This document shows positions 1-32,598 of a DNA stretch of 64,000 nt, piece after piece. Source of the DNA: Ampullaceana balthica. Lineage: Eukaryota > Mollusca > Gastropoda > Lymnaeidae. Location of the stretch: positions 563,001 to 627,000 of the forward strand of contig CALYLW010000284.1 of NCBI GenBank assembly GCA_944989445.1. Direction: 5' to 3'. Under the pieces are notes generated by a model. That model made no database searches and had not been told where the DNA came from. It worked only from the letters and a program-made list of their open reading frames with translations. Every line of letters begins with the position of its first letter. Within the stretch, counting starts at the first letter, position 1. A program made the position numbers and the translations under genes.

Positions 1-108
1 CCACAATAATAGGTGTTAACTTTAACAAAAGCGTGAATTGTCATATATCATATGTAAAACATTGTGTACCACAATAATAGGTGTTAACTTTAACAAAAGC
101 GTTAATTG
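1..108. repeat. 68-bp tandem duplication cut by the window edge
   Basis: The 40-bp block beginning ccacaataataggtgttaac at base 1 recurs at base 69 with one mismatch. Two partial units are visible and the array may continue to the left of the window. Confidence 0.8.
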
Positions 109-109
109 A

Positions 110-1215
110 GAATTTGATTTATTGTACTTAACAGTCGAGGTCACATGTAAATAACTTTAAAGTCGTGATCTTCCACGACAAAATCCGAATATGATTCTAA
201 CTTCTAACAAAACATCTTTCATAAATTATTTTAGGTTGCTTTTGTATCTAACTGTTGATGAGTGTGTGTAAATCATGTAAAATCTTTTGTTTTGTTTTAA
301 TATTAATTTCAACTGTAATAACTAGAACATCAGTGATTTATATTTTTTATTTTACCCAACACCATTGAAAAGGTTTCTTTAAATCATACTCTTGACATTA
401 TTCATATCGCTACTTTTTAAATCAAATCGAATGCTAAATTACAGCAATCTCTAACTTATACAACTGGCTAAATTATACCAGTTCAAAATATTTCATGGAT
501 TAGATCATTCTAAACGTTAAAATGGAGTACGTAGAAAAATAAAATATACTGTCTAAATAAGGGCAGCTACTAAATTCAATCAATTGCTATCTCCTGCGTG
601 TTTTCATATCCCTCTTGATATTTGCAAGGATGCGCTCTAATGTACGTTTGTATGTCATTGTAAACATGTCAGTCATTCAGTCGGTGATAGAAGACCAATC
701 GAACTAAGCTGCACGCAATATTTGAACATTTATCAGATCCAGGGATTCTCAGTTGCTTTTTCCCTTTCTCTTCAGAACACTTTTGCACTTAAAGCAGTAT
801 ATAACACAACGCCTACTTATAAAGTGGAATTTTGTTATAGCTTCTCATGCAAGAAAACAAGCCTTCACCATTTCTGAGACAAGGTTTTCCTTGTAGTGAC
901 GTTGTACTGGCTACAGCCAAAGTGCTTTCAAAATAATGTAAGAAGCATGTAATAGAAAATTTCCCTGACCAAGAACTTTCTTAATTTTCCACAATTAGTT
1001 TCTTTTTCGATTAGTGAAACATCCATCTTCATTTTTTAAAATAATGGGACGATTTTTTTCAGGCAACTATTTACATGCATTATGGGGGGTGGAAAGTGTG
1101 GTGGGGAGTGGGGTGGGATGGGGCGGTTAGTGGAAAGAAATGCTGGTGGAGTGTGGAGTAAACAAATATCACAACCACTCCCTCTCACAAATATATTTGA
1201 TTTAGTTTTAGATCA
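110..1215. other. No gene seen; AT-rich DNA
   Basis: No convincing exon, repeat array or transposon end was found here. A short G-rich stretch at 1082-1140 gives a 60-codon frame that looks like chance. Confidence 0.5.
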
Positions 1216-1221
1216 AATCTT

Positions 1222-1855
1222 CCACTCCAAACACTGGCACGATGAAATGGAATGGAGCAAATAGATTCTATATAACAGACTGACCAAACACTTACACGAT
1301 ACAATGGAATGGAGCAAATAGATTCTATATAACAGACTGACCAAACACTTACACGATACAATGGAATGGAGCAAATAGATTCTATATAACAGACTGACCA
1401 AACACTTACACGATACAATGGAATGGAGCAAATAGATTCTATATAACAGACTGACCAAACACTTACACGATACAATGGAATGGAGCAAATAGATTCTATA
1501 TAACAGACTGACCAAACACTTACACGATACAATGGAATGGAGCAAATAGATTCTATATAACAGACTGACCAAACACTTACACGATACAATGGAATGGAGG
1601 AAATAGATTCTATATAACAGACTGACCAAACACTTACACGATACAATGGAATGGAGGAAATAGATTTTATATAACAGACTGACCAAACACTTGCACGATA
1701 CAATGAAATGGAGGAAATAGATTTTATATAACAGACTGACCAAACACTTGCACGATACAATAAAATGGAGGAAATATATTTTATATAACAGACTGAGCAA
1801 ACACTTGCACGATACAATGAAATGGAGCAAATAGATTCTATATAACAGACTGACG
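1222..1855. repeat. 57-bp minisatellite, about 11 units
   Basis: A unit containing tagattctatataacagact recurs every 57 bp. Units towards the right end carry shared variants (gagg for gagc, ttgcac for ttacac). The period is divisible by three, so two minus-strand frames stay open for over 200 codons as 19-residue repeats. Those frames are by-products of the array and not genes. Confidence 0.95.
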
Positions 1856-2094
1856 TATGTCATCAATTGAAAGATTATTTTTAAATCTCATCTTCAACGA
1901 CAAATATATGCATTCATTAAAATATGGGAATGGGTGTATTCAGAGTACATTGTACCTTACTCCTCTATTTTCTTATACACATTTCTCGCTTTTGCACGCT
2001 CCTGTACTTATTCAAATGAATGAACTACTCAGCTTTGACACAGATCTGCTATTAATTTCAGGAAACGAAAAAGTAGTTAATATTTGTTTATTGA

Positions 2095-2235
2095 ATGCCG
2101 GTGTCACGAAATAAAATCACCCCCAAAATAAAGTCTTCCCCTGAGAGTTTATTTTAAAACAAAGTCGCCCCCGGACACTTTGTTTTAAAATAAAGTATCC
2201 GGGGTTAAATGAATCCTCCCCTTAATTATTGGAGA
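2095..2235 (+). repeat. Left arm of a G/C-run inverted repeat
   Basis: The arm begins gccggtgtcacgaaataaaa and carries runs of C between AAATAAAG-like blocks. The reverse complement of 5650-5835 begins gccggtgttgcaaaataaat and follows the same pattern. The two arms face each other 3.7 kb apart, as the ends of a DNA transposon would. I found no clear target-site duplication. Confidence 0.6.
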
Positions 2236-2244
2236 TTATAAATA

Positions 2245-3416
2245 ACTAGAAATATACCCGCTCTTCGTAGCGGGAGTGTGCTGACCCTTTTCCCCTGAAT
2301 TAGTTGCTGGTTATTACAACTTTTATTTGCCAAGTTATATTTCAGATTCATCTATTAGTTAAAGTCTTATGGGAAACAGAGATATTCCATTTTAAGGACA
2401 AAAAATTAAATCTATTTAAGAAAAAAAAAGAGAGAGAGGAAAAAAAAACCCAGACACAATTATTTAATTTTTAACATGTTACCACATGAGTTGTTTTCAC
2501 TTAATGAAGTGCCTTTTAACATTACCTTACTATTTAAAAGATATGATTTATGATTAATGAATCTTGACGACCATAATAACTAAATTTACTATTTCATTCC
2601 AACTTGTACTAAATAAACATAACTGATAGGTTTTCCGAAAGAGCTCTACCACCCTTGTCACTCAAAAATTTCATGTATAATTACGACACTGCATAGTAAC
2701 ACAATTGTAAATAATACAATATTTGTAACCGCGTCTATGAGATAAAGAACATATGGCGCTATCCCTTAAAAAGGCAAAGACTACATAACTCATAGCGCCA
2801 ATAAACAAAATTATAAATGTACTTTCTAAAATACTTTTTTTTTAAAAACCGTCGTATTAAAATTTAAAATGATATTAAGAAATGTGCACACCATATTTAG
2901 ACAATAAAAGATTATAGAAAGCTTGCCGCATAAAATAAAGTCTTGTTATAACGTAAATGTACTGGACCACAATAACTCTTCCTTTTGGCGTATTCATAGT
3001 TGTTTTAACAGGGAAATAATATTTATTACATTTTACGTCTCTAAAATGTACGATTTATATTTACGGTTTTTATGCAATGTGTATAATTTCAAAAAGGAAT
3101 TCTTTTTTTTTGTTGTGTTCCCTATTTCTGACAAGGCATCATATTTTGTAAATTATATTCAATACACACACACCAGATTTTATTTATGAAAAAAAAATAT
3201 CCATATTAAAAAAAAAGACGCAACCTCTATTCATATGCACATCTGAAAAATGATTAAAAAGCACCTTTAGAAATGGCCTATGTTATTCCGACTACAAAGA
3301 AATGAACATACCATGTTCAATTCGCAATTCATATTAATTAAGCGTTTTCAAGAGAACGTTATTAAATTTACTCAACTTCTGTTCATACGTTCGGTAGCGA
3401 AAGTTTATAATGTATA

Positions 3417-3512
<96 letters not shown>

Positions 3513-5060
3513 CTTATGTAAACTTTTTTAAAGTGTAAGTTTATTGACATATCGCCAATAAATTAAATTATATATGTTATATATGGAAAGTACTTTCTAA
3601 AATACTTGAAAGAAACTAAAGCAGTAGTATTAAAAGGAAATCAAGAAAATGTGCGCACCGTATTTAGACAATAATAATAAATGGTTATAGAAATATTCTG
3701 GCTTAATAAAAAGTCTGCTCATAACAACTGGACCAAAAATAACTCTACTTTTGTAATCTATGTATAGTTGTTCTAACATGGAAATAATATTTGAATTGTT
3801 ATATATTTGTGTCTACATTTACGATTAAAATTTACTGCTGTATCCAATGGGAATAATATCATAAAGGAATGAAATTCTTTTTTGAGTCACTTTCATTGCC
3901 CAACAACAGATTTTGTTAATAAAAAATAAAGAAATTATCTTCCACATTTAAAAAATAAAAAACAAAAACAAATCAAATATCTGTTAAAAAACGAATATGA
4001 CACAATGGTTAATTTTTAAAATGACCTATGTTAATCCAAATACAAAGGATTGAACATAACAAATTCAATTCGCAAATTTTTTTTAATAATTAACCGTTTT
4101 CAGGATCCCTTTATTTAGATTAATCTACGATGTAAATAGGTCCAGTAGCCTAAGTTTAAATTGTATAAGTGTATAGCTTATGTAAAAGACAATAGCTTAT
4201 GTAAAAGACAAACAAAATATAAATGTTATATTAATAGGACACAGCTAAATTTAAGATGCGTACACGAAAATGTGCGCACAGTAGTCAGGCGATAAAAGAT
4301 TTTAGAACGCGCACCGCTAAAAATGAAGCCTTGAAAAAAATACTGACACAATTATTACATAAATAGGTTTTTATTGTATGTCTAGTAATGGAACAGAAAA
4401 TAATTAAAACACATTCGCAATTAAATGTAAACATTTTAAACATGTAAACAATTAAACCAAATGCATCGTGTGGCAGTTGTAATTAAATATGTTGACGTGT
4501 CTATAATATATAGAAAGTAACAGTAACGAAAATGACAATTCTTTGTACTGCACAGCTCAAATTATGAAGCGTACACGAAAATGTGCGCACCGTAATTATA
4601 CAATATGATTTTGTATAAAAATATTAAATTACGTCATTGTTTTATGCTTATATTTTATTTTTTTTAAAGAAGCGTACACGAAAATGTGCGAAGCGTAATT
4701 AGACAATATAATATTTTTTGAATGCGCACCGCTGAAAATAAAGCATTGGGGAAAAAAAACTTCACCAAAAATAACTCGCTTTGAACGGAATTTGAACGTC
4801 CGCGTAAAGTTGTTCAATATAGAAATGAGGTTAAATTTTTCATTCTTTGTCTCTGCATTTTCCGATTATTTAATTTACGGCATTCGGGCAAAAGGGACAA
4901 TTACAAAAAATAACTTAAAACCATCTCCTGGGTAAAAGGAACCGTCCTGCCAAATTTGGTCCCCGTCCGTCATTTGGTTTTTCCGTGGCTTTGAAACGAA
5001 CAGAAAGTTGAAAAGTGAAACATACCGACATACAAACAACTGAGCTTTATATATTAGATT
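2245..5060. repeat. Complex AT-rich block of internally duplicated repeat units
   Basis: The block opens with a small hairpin (cccgct-cttcgt-agcggg at 2259-2276) and closes near gctttatatattagatt at 5045-5061. Inside, a module recurs at about 2790-3030 and 3550-3790. It shares agaaaatgtgcgcaccgtat, tagacaata and a ctggacca..aataactct block. Shorter pieces with gcgtacacgaaaatgtgcg recur at 4256, 4568 and 4671. No coding sequence was recognised. It is probably several rounds of insertion or duplication of one non-autonomous element. Confidence 0.5.
3420..3511. repeat. (AT)n microsatellite
   Basis: About 46 uninterrupted AT dinucleotides lie inside the duplicated AT-rich block. Confidence 0.98.
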
Positions 5061-5154
5061 GTTTTATTACACGTCATGACTTACAATATATTTTGTATTT
5101 GTTCTACATGCATTTGTGTATGATTATTGGAAATTCAACAATCATAAGCTAAGT

Positions 5155-5537
5155 CAGGGGCGTAGCAATTTGTGGGCTAAGTGGGTGTATGCCCGGATAT
5201 ATACATTTTTAGAGGTGGCTAATTGACCAGATTTATTTAAAAGAATGAACTGGAAAAACAAAGATGATCAAGTAATATGAGAACGTGACACTGATGTCTT
5301 GGAACAAGAATTCACTCTTAACGCTTTTTTGAATAGCACCTGTGGGTAGGACTTAAACGAAATTTGGGATTTCTATGTGTGCATTATAATAATTCAAAAA
5401 CCAACAAGTGCGTTTGAGTTAATTTGTACACTGGAAAAAATTAAGAAATTTCTTAAAATTTTTTATGCCCCCGAGGGGTGTAAAATGGAGTGGTCCTCAA
5501 CACCCCCCCTCATATCTCTCTATATCTACGCCACTAC
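5155..5537. mobile_element. hAT-like MITE (CAGGGGCGTAG ends)
   Basis: The left end reads CAGGGGCGTAGCAA. The right end, reverse-complemented, reads TAGTGGCGTAGATA, an imperfect inverted pair of the hAT type. Runs of C sit just inside the right end. No exact 8-bp target duplication was found, so the exact right boundary is uncertain. Confidence 0.5.
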
Positions 5538-5649
5538 CATAGTTAGTATTAAAGTAAAGATGTGTGAATAATACAATAATACAAATGTAATTATTCGTTA
5601 TTCTTTTGTTTTTGAGTGATCTCTTAGTGCTATATTGAAAGAGTGATTT

Positions 5650-5835
5650 TTAAATATTTTTTTGAGGGTGGGGGTGGATTTATTTTGGGGGATACAATAT
5701 TTTACAGGGGAGGGGAGCATTTATTTTAATCGAGAGGAAAATGTTTTCGCCCCCGGAGGGTTTGTTTTAAAATAGATCCTCAAGGGGGGGGGGATTCTGT
5801 ATGGGGGGAGATTTATTTTGCAACACCGGCTGCAA
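5650..5835 (-). repeat. Right arm of a G/C-run inverted repeat
   Basis: This arm pairs with 2095-2235 in opposite orientation. It shares the terminal GCCGGTGT block, the TTTTAAAACAAA block and the clustered C runs on the minus strand. Confidence 0.6.
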
Positions 5836-6322
5836 TAGTATTAAGTTTTTAAAAGATAAATTAAAAAATAATAAAAATTCAAATACATAGATACCAAGAG
5901 TTTCATAGTGATTTATATCTTTGATATCGCTTAGACCAATTCTCCTAAACATCCTACACACAAATCCCTAAATTGTCGTTCTGCGCCTTCCAAACTCCCG
6001 ATGTATGTTTGCGTCTGCTCCTCTTGACTGGTAAAACGTTATCGTTAGCAAATCAAAGTAACATTGCGAAATCGCAATTTTAAAAAAAGTTATATTTTAT
6101 TGAGTCAGTCAATGACTACTGACTGATATGACCAACATATTTCCGAGTCCCGCGGATTAAAGTCTTTTTTTTAAATCCAAGAATTAGCCCTAATTTAGGA
6201 GACTGTTTTTGTGTGTGTGTATCATTTCAAGTTGCCTTGTCAGTATTCACTGTCAGCATCTTTTATTTTACAAGGACGTGAGCTATAAATAAACCCGACA
6301 ATACAGAGTAATAAATGCGTTC

Positions 6323-6328
6323 TTTATT
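6323..6328 (-). promoter_or_regulatory. Candidate polyadenylation signal of the DEG/ENaC gene
   Basis: AATAAA on the minus strand lies about 330 bases past the stop codon at 6655. It is placed by motif and position only. Confidence 0.35.
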
Positions 6329-6654
6329 TACTTTTAAATTTTTTGTAAATTTCTTTTTTTGGGGGGCTATTTCGAATAGCAAAAACCATTTCTTGTACTA
6401 AGGGAGATATTTTTCCATAGTAAGAAGTAAATTTAAATGCAGATTGGTTTGGAAGCGTATTATCTGTATACATAAACACATTCATAGAGAGTTGGAGAGA
6501 ACGAGAAAGTAAAAGTAAAAGCCATTGAGATAAAAAAAACAACAAAAAAACTTATATATAATCTACTGGTTAAAAGATATAACATACGATGATGGTTTTT
6601 TCATGTGTAAATTTCAAAAAGTTTTAAACTTAAAAATAAATTGAAACATATTCT

Positions 6655-27864
<21,210 letters not shown>

Positions 27865-27999
27865 AGCATTAAGCTGACAAAATGGTTCGTTATTTCTAAG
27901 ACCAAGGCGTTCTGAAAATCTATGGATATGATATACGTTATTGTTTTCTGGAGAGCGTGTTCGATTACCGAGTATCAATTCAACGATTCCATGGCTTCA

Positions 28000-28910
28000 A
28001 ATTCAATGGATTTACGCAAATACTCATTTTAAAACTAAAATATCGTTTAGCTATAACAAAATTTATTTTGGTGATTTCCCTAACTAATTGATCTCAACTG
28101 TTGTGATAGATCTGAAGTGATCTACATCAAATGAGGCCGGCACTTGATGACACATTTGTTTACTACTGGTTGATAGCACAGACCTTATAATGTGGAGTTG
28201 TGGTAATTGCTCCTTCCATTACGGCGTCCCGCTTGAGTCCACAAACAGCATATCTCCGTGGGAGTGGTTCGCTAATAAAAACAATGGCATCTGTATATCA
28301 GAGGATTTTGAAATCATCGAGGGTTTGAGTTCACAGAACAAACACGAGAACAATGGATGAAACTCAAAAGTAAAGGGATTACAACATTTCATCGGTAAAA
28401 TAAACATTCAATGTATTAATGAGAGGAGATGTTTCCAATAACACCTGCATACATAAATACAAGAAAAATTATTTACAATCGTTAGCATTGATTAAAAATT
28501 TACTTTGTTAAAATGGAATTTTTCGTGATACAATAAAAATAAAGACTCTTGAAATGAAACCGTTTCTTTAGAGATGCCTCTAATGTGATAATAGAATTGA
28601 TTAGGTTAAAGCAATAGTCCATATTGTTAGTAACATACCAGGAGACCTACATTTTAAGCTACTTGGAAAAATAATTATTGCATTTACGAGAAATAATGTA
28701 TACTAATAATAATACAAAAAGAAGGAAATAATATATATTTTTTCATCCCAAATGCAATTTCAAGAAAAAAAAACGTTGCAGTTCATCTGTTTTAAGAATG
28801 GAATGGCTTTATATAATATCCCAGATTTAAAAGACAGAGATTAGCAACAAAAGTTGTTAACATGTTTCAGGCAAATGAAAGACACACATAACTCACAGCG
28901 CACATACAAC
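28000..28910. other. Region upstream of the channel gene
   Basis: It should hold the channel gene's promoter and any 5' UTR exons, but I see no clear TATA or initiator. A 55-codon plus-strand frame (28192 to about 28356, beginning MWSCGNCSFHYG) looks protein-like but has no family I recognise. Confidence 0.35.
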
Positions 28911-28911
28911 T

Positions 28912-29380
28912 TCAATCAACATTTAAACTTGACTCTTCCACAACCCGCATGATGGCGTCACACACAATGTTTAGTGCTTCCCCGTTCTGGCTAAACGCTT
29001 TGCCACCCTCCGTCACGAACAAATCACTAAAAGCAACCCCCACCCATGCAGGAACAAACTTCTGTAGCACTTATTAAATGGCCGATACCATATTTTAGTT
29101 ACTTTGGTGACGATACATTATTTGATTTTTAAAGCGCATTTTTGTATGACCCTGTTTAAAGTCTATCCATTGATAGTTCGCGTCTGAAAGAGAATAATAA
29201 CTAGGCAGCTTATCGCAGTGGATCTAAGAAATTGAAGAATTATGGATTAGAGTGGAAAAGACAATTATAAAATTAAGAACTCTTCTATCAATGCCTTACA
29301 GTGATCTCCAATGACATAAAATAGAAGCAGTCCCTATCCATGATCATTGTCATCGGACAAGCTGGTCCAGCCAATGTCAT
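28912..29380 (-). CDS. Possible two-exon small gene or terminal exons of a larger one
   Basis: Exon 29380-29300 ends ACT/GTAAGG in phase 0. Exon 29061-28912 starts after gtgctacag in phase 0 and ends at TGA. Together they give 76 codons. The second exon reads FVPAWVGVAFSDLF, then GEALNIVCDAIMRVVEES, with codon use that looks coding. The first ATG at 29380 follows an in-frame TAA. No family is recognised; the WVGVAFS phrase faintly recalls DOMON-type domains, but that is weak. Confidence 0.4.
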
Positions 29381-29873
29381 TTACGAGGCTGCATAGAAAA
29401 TTTCGTAATGAAAATCAGAGTCTGTGTTAAAATTTCATAAAATTTATTTAAATCTCTTCCATAATTTCTATACTATAACCACAATTTGATAGTGGAATTT
29501 ACCCGCGCTCACCCGAAAAAATGTTTTTGCTGCAAATGTAAAATTTTGAATATTTAAAGCCTTGATATCAAGACACCTTGTCACCGAAGTTATTGTGGCA
29601 AAGTCAACTTTGTAAGCATATTTGACAAGAATAAGCATTCGTTAAAATAGTATTATGTATTTAAAGGAATAAAATTAATATTTAAACAATGTAAATGGTG
29701 TGAAAAGAAACTAAAGTTTTAATATTATTTACTATTTAATTATAATGCCTGCTAGTGGCTGCTAGGAGCCATTATATCCAGAAATGATATATGTGAAGTT
29801 AAAATTCGAGCTAGAATGGGTCGGCATTGGCAGCCATGACGAAATTAATCAAAATATAAAATAGTAAAAACAA

Positions 29874-30652
29874 TAGGGCTGTGGAAATTAACAATTAATT
29901 TCTTGATTAATCGTGATAATTTTTACCAATTCATTTTGTTTAACGATTAATCGACCCACCACTTATAACTGTACTGGAAGTCAAAAAGTAAAATATTTCG
30001 GCCGATAAATATAAATTAATTTTAAAACTATTGACTGACGCGAATGTTCAAAATGTTGATAAGGGTTTGTTTCCATTGAGAAAAATCGTTTGCATACCTT
30101 GCAATATTTCCTTTAAGTCTAAGCTTCTTTGGTCCGTGTGCAATGTTAAAAAAAAACTCGTGTGCAAAGTTGTACGTCCATTTTTGTGCAATATTTTAAA
30201 AAAATTTGTTTCGCGGTGATTCTAAACTCCTGCGGGGCGTCGGTCAAATATCTGCGCAGCCACGCTGGTTAAAGGGAACATTGCTCCCATGGTTCGAACA
30301 CCTCACTTGCATGTCACCTGCAAACCAAACATCCACTGTATCGGAAACTTTAGTCGGGCAATCTAAAGCTATGCGAACGATTTTTTTAGCTCGGCTTGTT
30401 ATATTATCAATAAGACCCGCTCATCACTTGAACCAAATAGTGTCAACAAACTTGTCTGTTTGCATTGTTGGTTAAAAGATGTCATATAAAGAAAACATTC
30501 CAGTGTTATTTCGATTTTCGACAAGTATTTTAATAAATGGTACTTATGACTTCATAAATTCAATGTTATGCTTAAATCGAAATTAACGATTACTTAATTT
30601 TTAATTTTTCAAAATTTAACGATTCAATTTAAATTAATCGTTAACAGCCCTA
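29874..30652. mobile_element. 779-bp hAT-like element (TAGGGCTGT ends)
   Basis: Left TAGGGCTGTGGAAATTAA and right (inverted) TAGGGCTGTTAACGATTAA are followed by AT-rich ATTAATCG words in both subterminal regions. Flanks AAAAACAA and AAAAACAT match at 7 of 8 bases. The internal frames at 30031 and 30206 show no transposase motifs, so it is non-autonomous. Confidence 0.85.
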
Positions 30653-30837
30653 AAAAACATTAAAATCGTTAATAACTTTGTGCTGTATGGATGTGTGATC
30701 TTGATTGCGTGTAAACACTGAAAGCAAGCTGCGGGCATTAGGAAACGAACGCATGAGAAAAATTCTCCAGATCTCTTATCTAGAACACAAGACCAATGAG
30801 TATGTCTGGGAATATTAAACTTCATTGCGAACCGTCA

Positions 30838-30960
30838 TTAAACCATTATAGCGACAGTTAAGAGACACAAGCTGGCATGGTTCAGTCATGTGTTGCGATT
30901 AGGCCTGTCATCGGGTACTGTTGAGTCCCTCAATAATAGCTTGAGAAGCAAAGAATATTA
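30838..30960 (+). pseudogene. Short LINE-type C-terminal fragment
   Basis: The plus strand reads TIIATVKRHKLAWFSHVLRL, like the basic R-x-R/K-L-x-W-F-G-H-V-L-R motif after the reverse transcriptase domain of many invertebrate LINEs. Similarity fades afterwards. Confidence 0.5.
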
Positions 30961-30999
30961 GAACCGTTGGGGGGGGGGTAGAGGTTCCGAGGTAATGTG

Positions 31000-32007
31000 A
31001 GTAGTGTGAGACACTAACCTTGGAGGGACAAAGATTTGGAAACGCTGGTGATAGGTCAGCTAAAGTTTATCATGACGAAATAGATACTTAGGCCAGGCCA
31101 TTTTTGGAGGGATGCTACATTTTACTTGGGGTAGACAAAGTCTGAGAAGCGGATGTTGCAAGGGTCACCCAAATGTTATTGGGACCTAGGGTTTGACCAA
31201 CCAGAAGAAAGTTGTCACATGTACCATCCATGGGACGAAAGGTTCACCCAATGGAATTGATATAAATTTAGGGCAGACGCCGTCATGGCGTGGCCAGGAG
31301 TCTTTATATACTGGACCCAAACCTTACTGCGCTCTCTCTCTCTCTCAGAAGATCACAGACCACCCTAAGAATTAAGTTCTAAGGTGATAAGACTGTGGGG
31401 AGTTGTGAGCCTAGCTGAGAAGTCAGTTTTCAGGTTTGATTAGTTAGAGTTAGAATAATTTCAAATGTATTTTGTATATGTTATGGTTAAATGCTTATCA
31501 TTCTTTTATATATATTGATTTTTATATTGATTATTGATAGTTAGTTATGGTTTGTTCGCTATTATTGTTTTCAGCTAGTAGGTTATATCAAGAGAATACC
31601 ATTAGTCAAGCCAACATAGTAGAGGAGCAGAACAGGCAGAAGACGTGCTGTTGTTGCAAGGAAGGGAACAAGATGACCCTGTCTCAAACGTCTTCAACCA
31701 TTGTTGAAGACGGCCATCGCTGTGGACAGACCAAGCTGTCACTCAGTTCAGATAGCAAGGGCTTGACCCCCCGGACTGACCACCGACAAGAGATCGCACG
31801 ACCTAATTGGTAGACGCTACGCCTGACTGCGGAGCAGGTAGAAGCAGTGACGCTAGACAGACCCGTCAATCATCTACTTGACCACACCCACTGACCAGAA
31901 GGAAGTCGGGTCATACTCATATAATATCCGTTTAGTCTTTGTCTAATGTTTTATTGATTTGTCTATGTTAATCGTTATTGTTACCCATATATTGTCTAAA
32001 GCTAGTC
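31000..32007. other. Unassigned, locally GC-richer sequence
   Basis: 31180-31380 and 31640-31920 are less AT-rich than their surroundings. There are plus-strand frames at 31193-31375 and 31547-31813, the latter with a CCCC run. I recognise no family and no splice pattern; old transposon sequence is the likeliest source. Confidence 0.3.
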
Positions 32008-32012
32008 CATTT

Positions 32013-32196
32013 TGAAGTAGATTTAGCCGATGATATAATGATACAACAGACGAAGAAGCCATCTTCTACAGTACCTTGTTTATTTCTGTATCATAAAAAC
32101 GGAACTCAACATGTAAGGGACATCACTCAAACATTATAAGACTAATACTAATAACAGAGAGTGAGCTCCCCCAAGAATAAAGCTTAATATATTACA
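32013..32196 (-). repeat. 3' LTR of the Ty3/gypsy element
   Basis: 184 bp, TG...CA bounded, identical to the other LTR except at one position near its left end (gatgatata here, gatgttata there). Confidence 0.96.
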
Positions 32197-32215
32197 TCCC
32201 TTTACCCTTAGTAAA
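32197..32215 (-). promoter_or_regulatory. Candidate polypurine tract
   Basis: Just upstream of the 3' LTR the minus strand reads AAGGGTAAAGGGATG, purine-rich apart from two T. The position fits plus-strand priming. Confidence 0.6.
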
Positions 32216-32598
32216 TACTAACATAGCTTTCCAGAGAATAAATGATAGTATCTTAAAATTACCTTTTTATTCTCTACTTTAAAACATTAGAATGCCAAGC
32301 AATAATAAAAGAAAGATTGAATTTATCATTGCTATCTTATAAAGGAATGTATGAAACTGAATTATGAATAATGATCCCTTTTCAATTAATAACACTTCAA
32401 AAGTCAATACAAAACACTATATATATGCATTCCTTCTGAAATGTTAAACAATCTAATGAATCACTAATTATATTGTAACATGAACATTATATGAATTTGA
32501 ATCATTTGGTAGATTAAATCCTTACAACAAATGCCACATATGCTACAACATAATTAAAATACAAAACAATGATTTCAAAGTCCTCTTAACTTTTAAAA

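Noticed and set aside
1185..1866. Two 210-217-codon minus-strand frames
   Set aside because: By-product of the 57-bp array, open in two overlapping frames.
30280..30310. GGTTCGAA tRNA T-loop-like word
   Set aside because: No matching acceptor stem or anticodon arm around it; it lies inside a hAT element.
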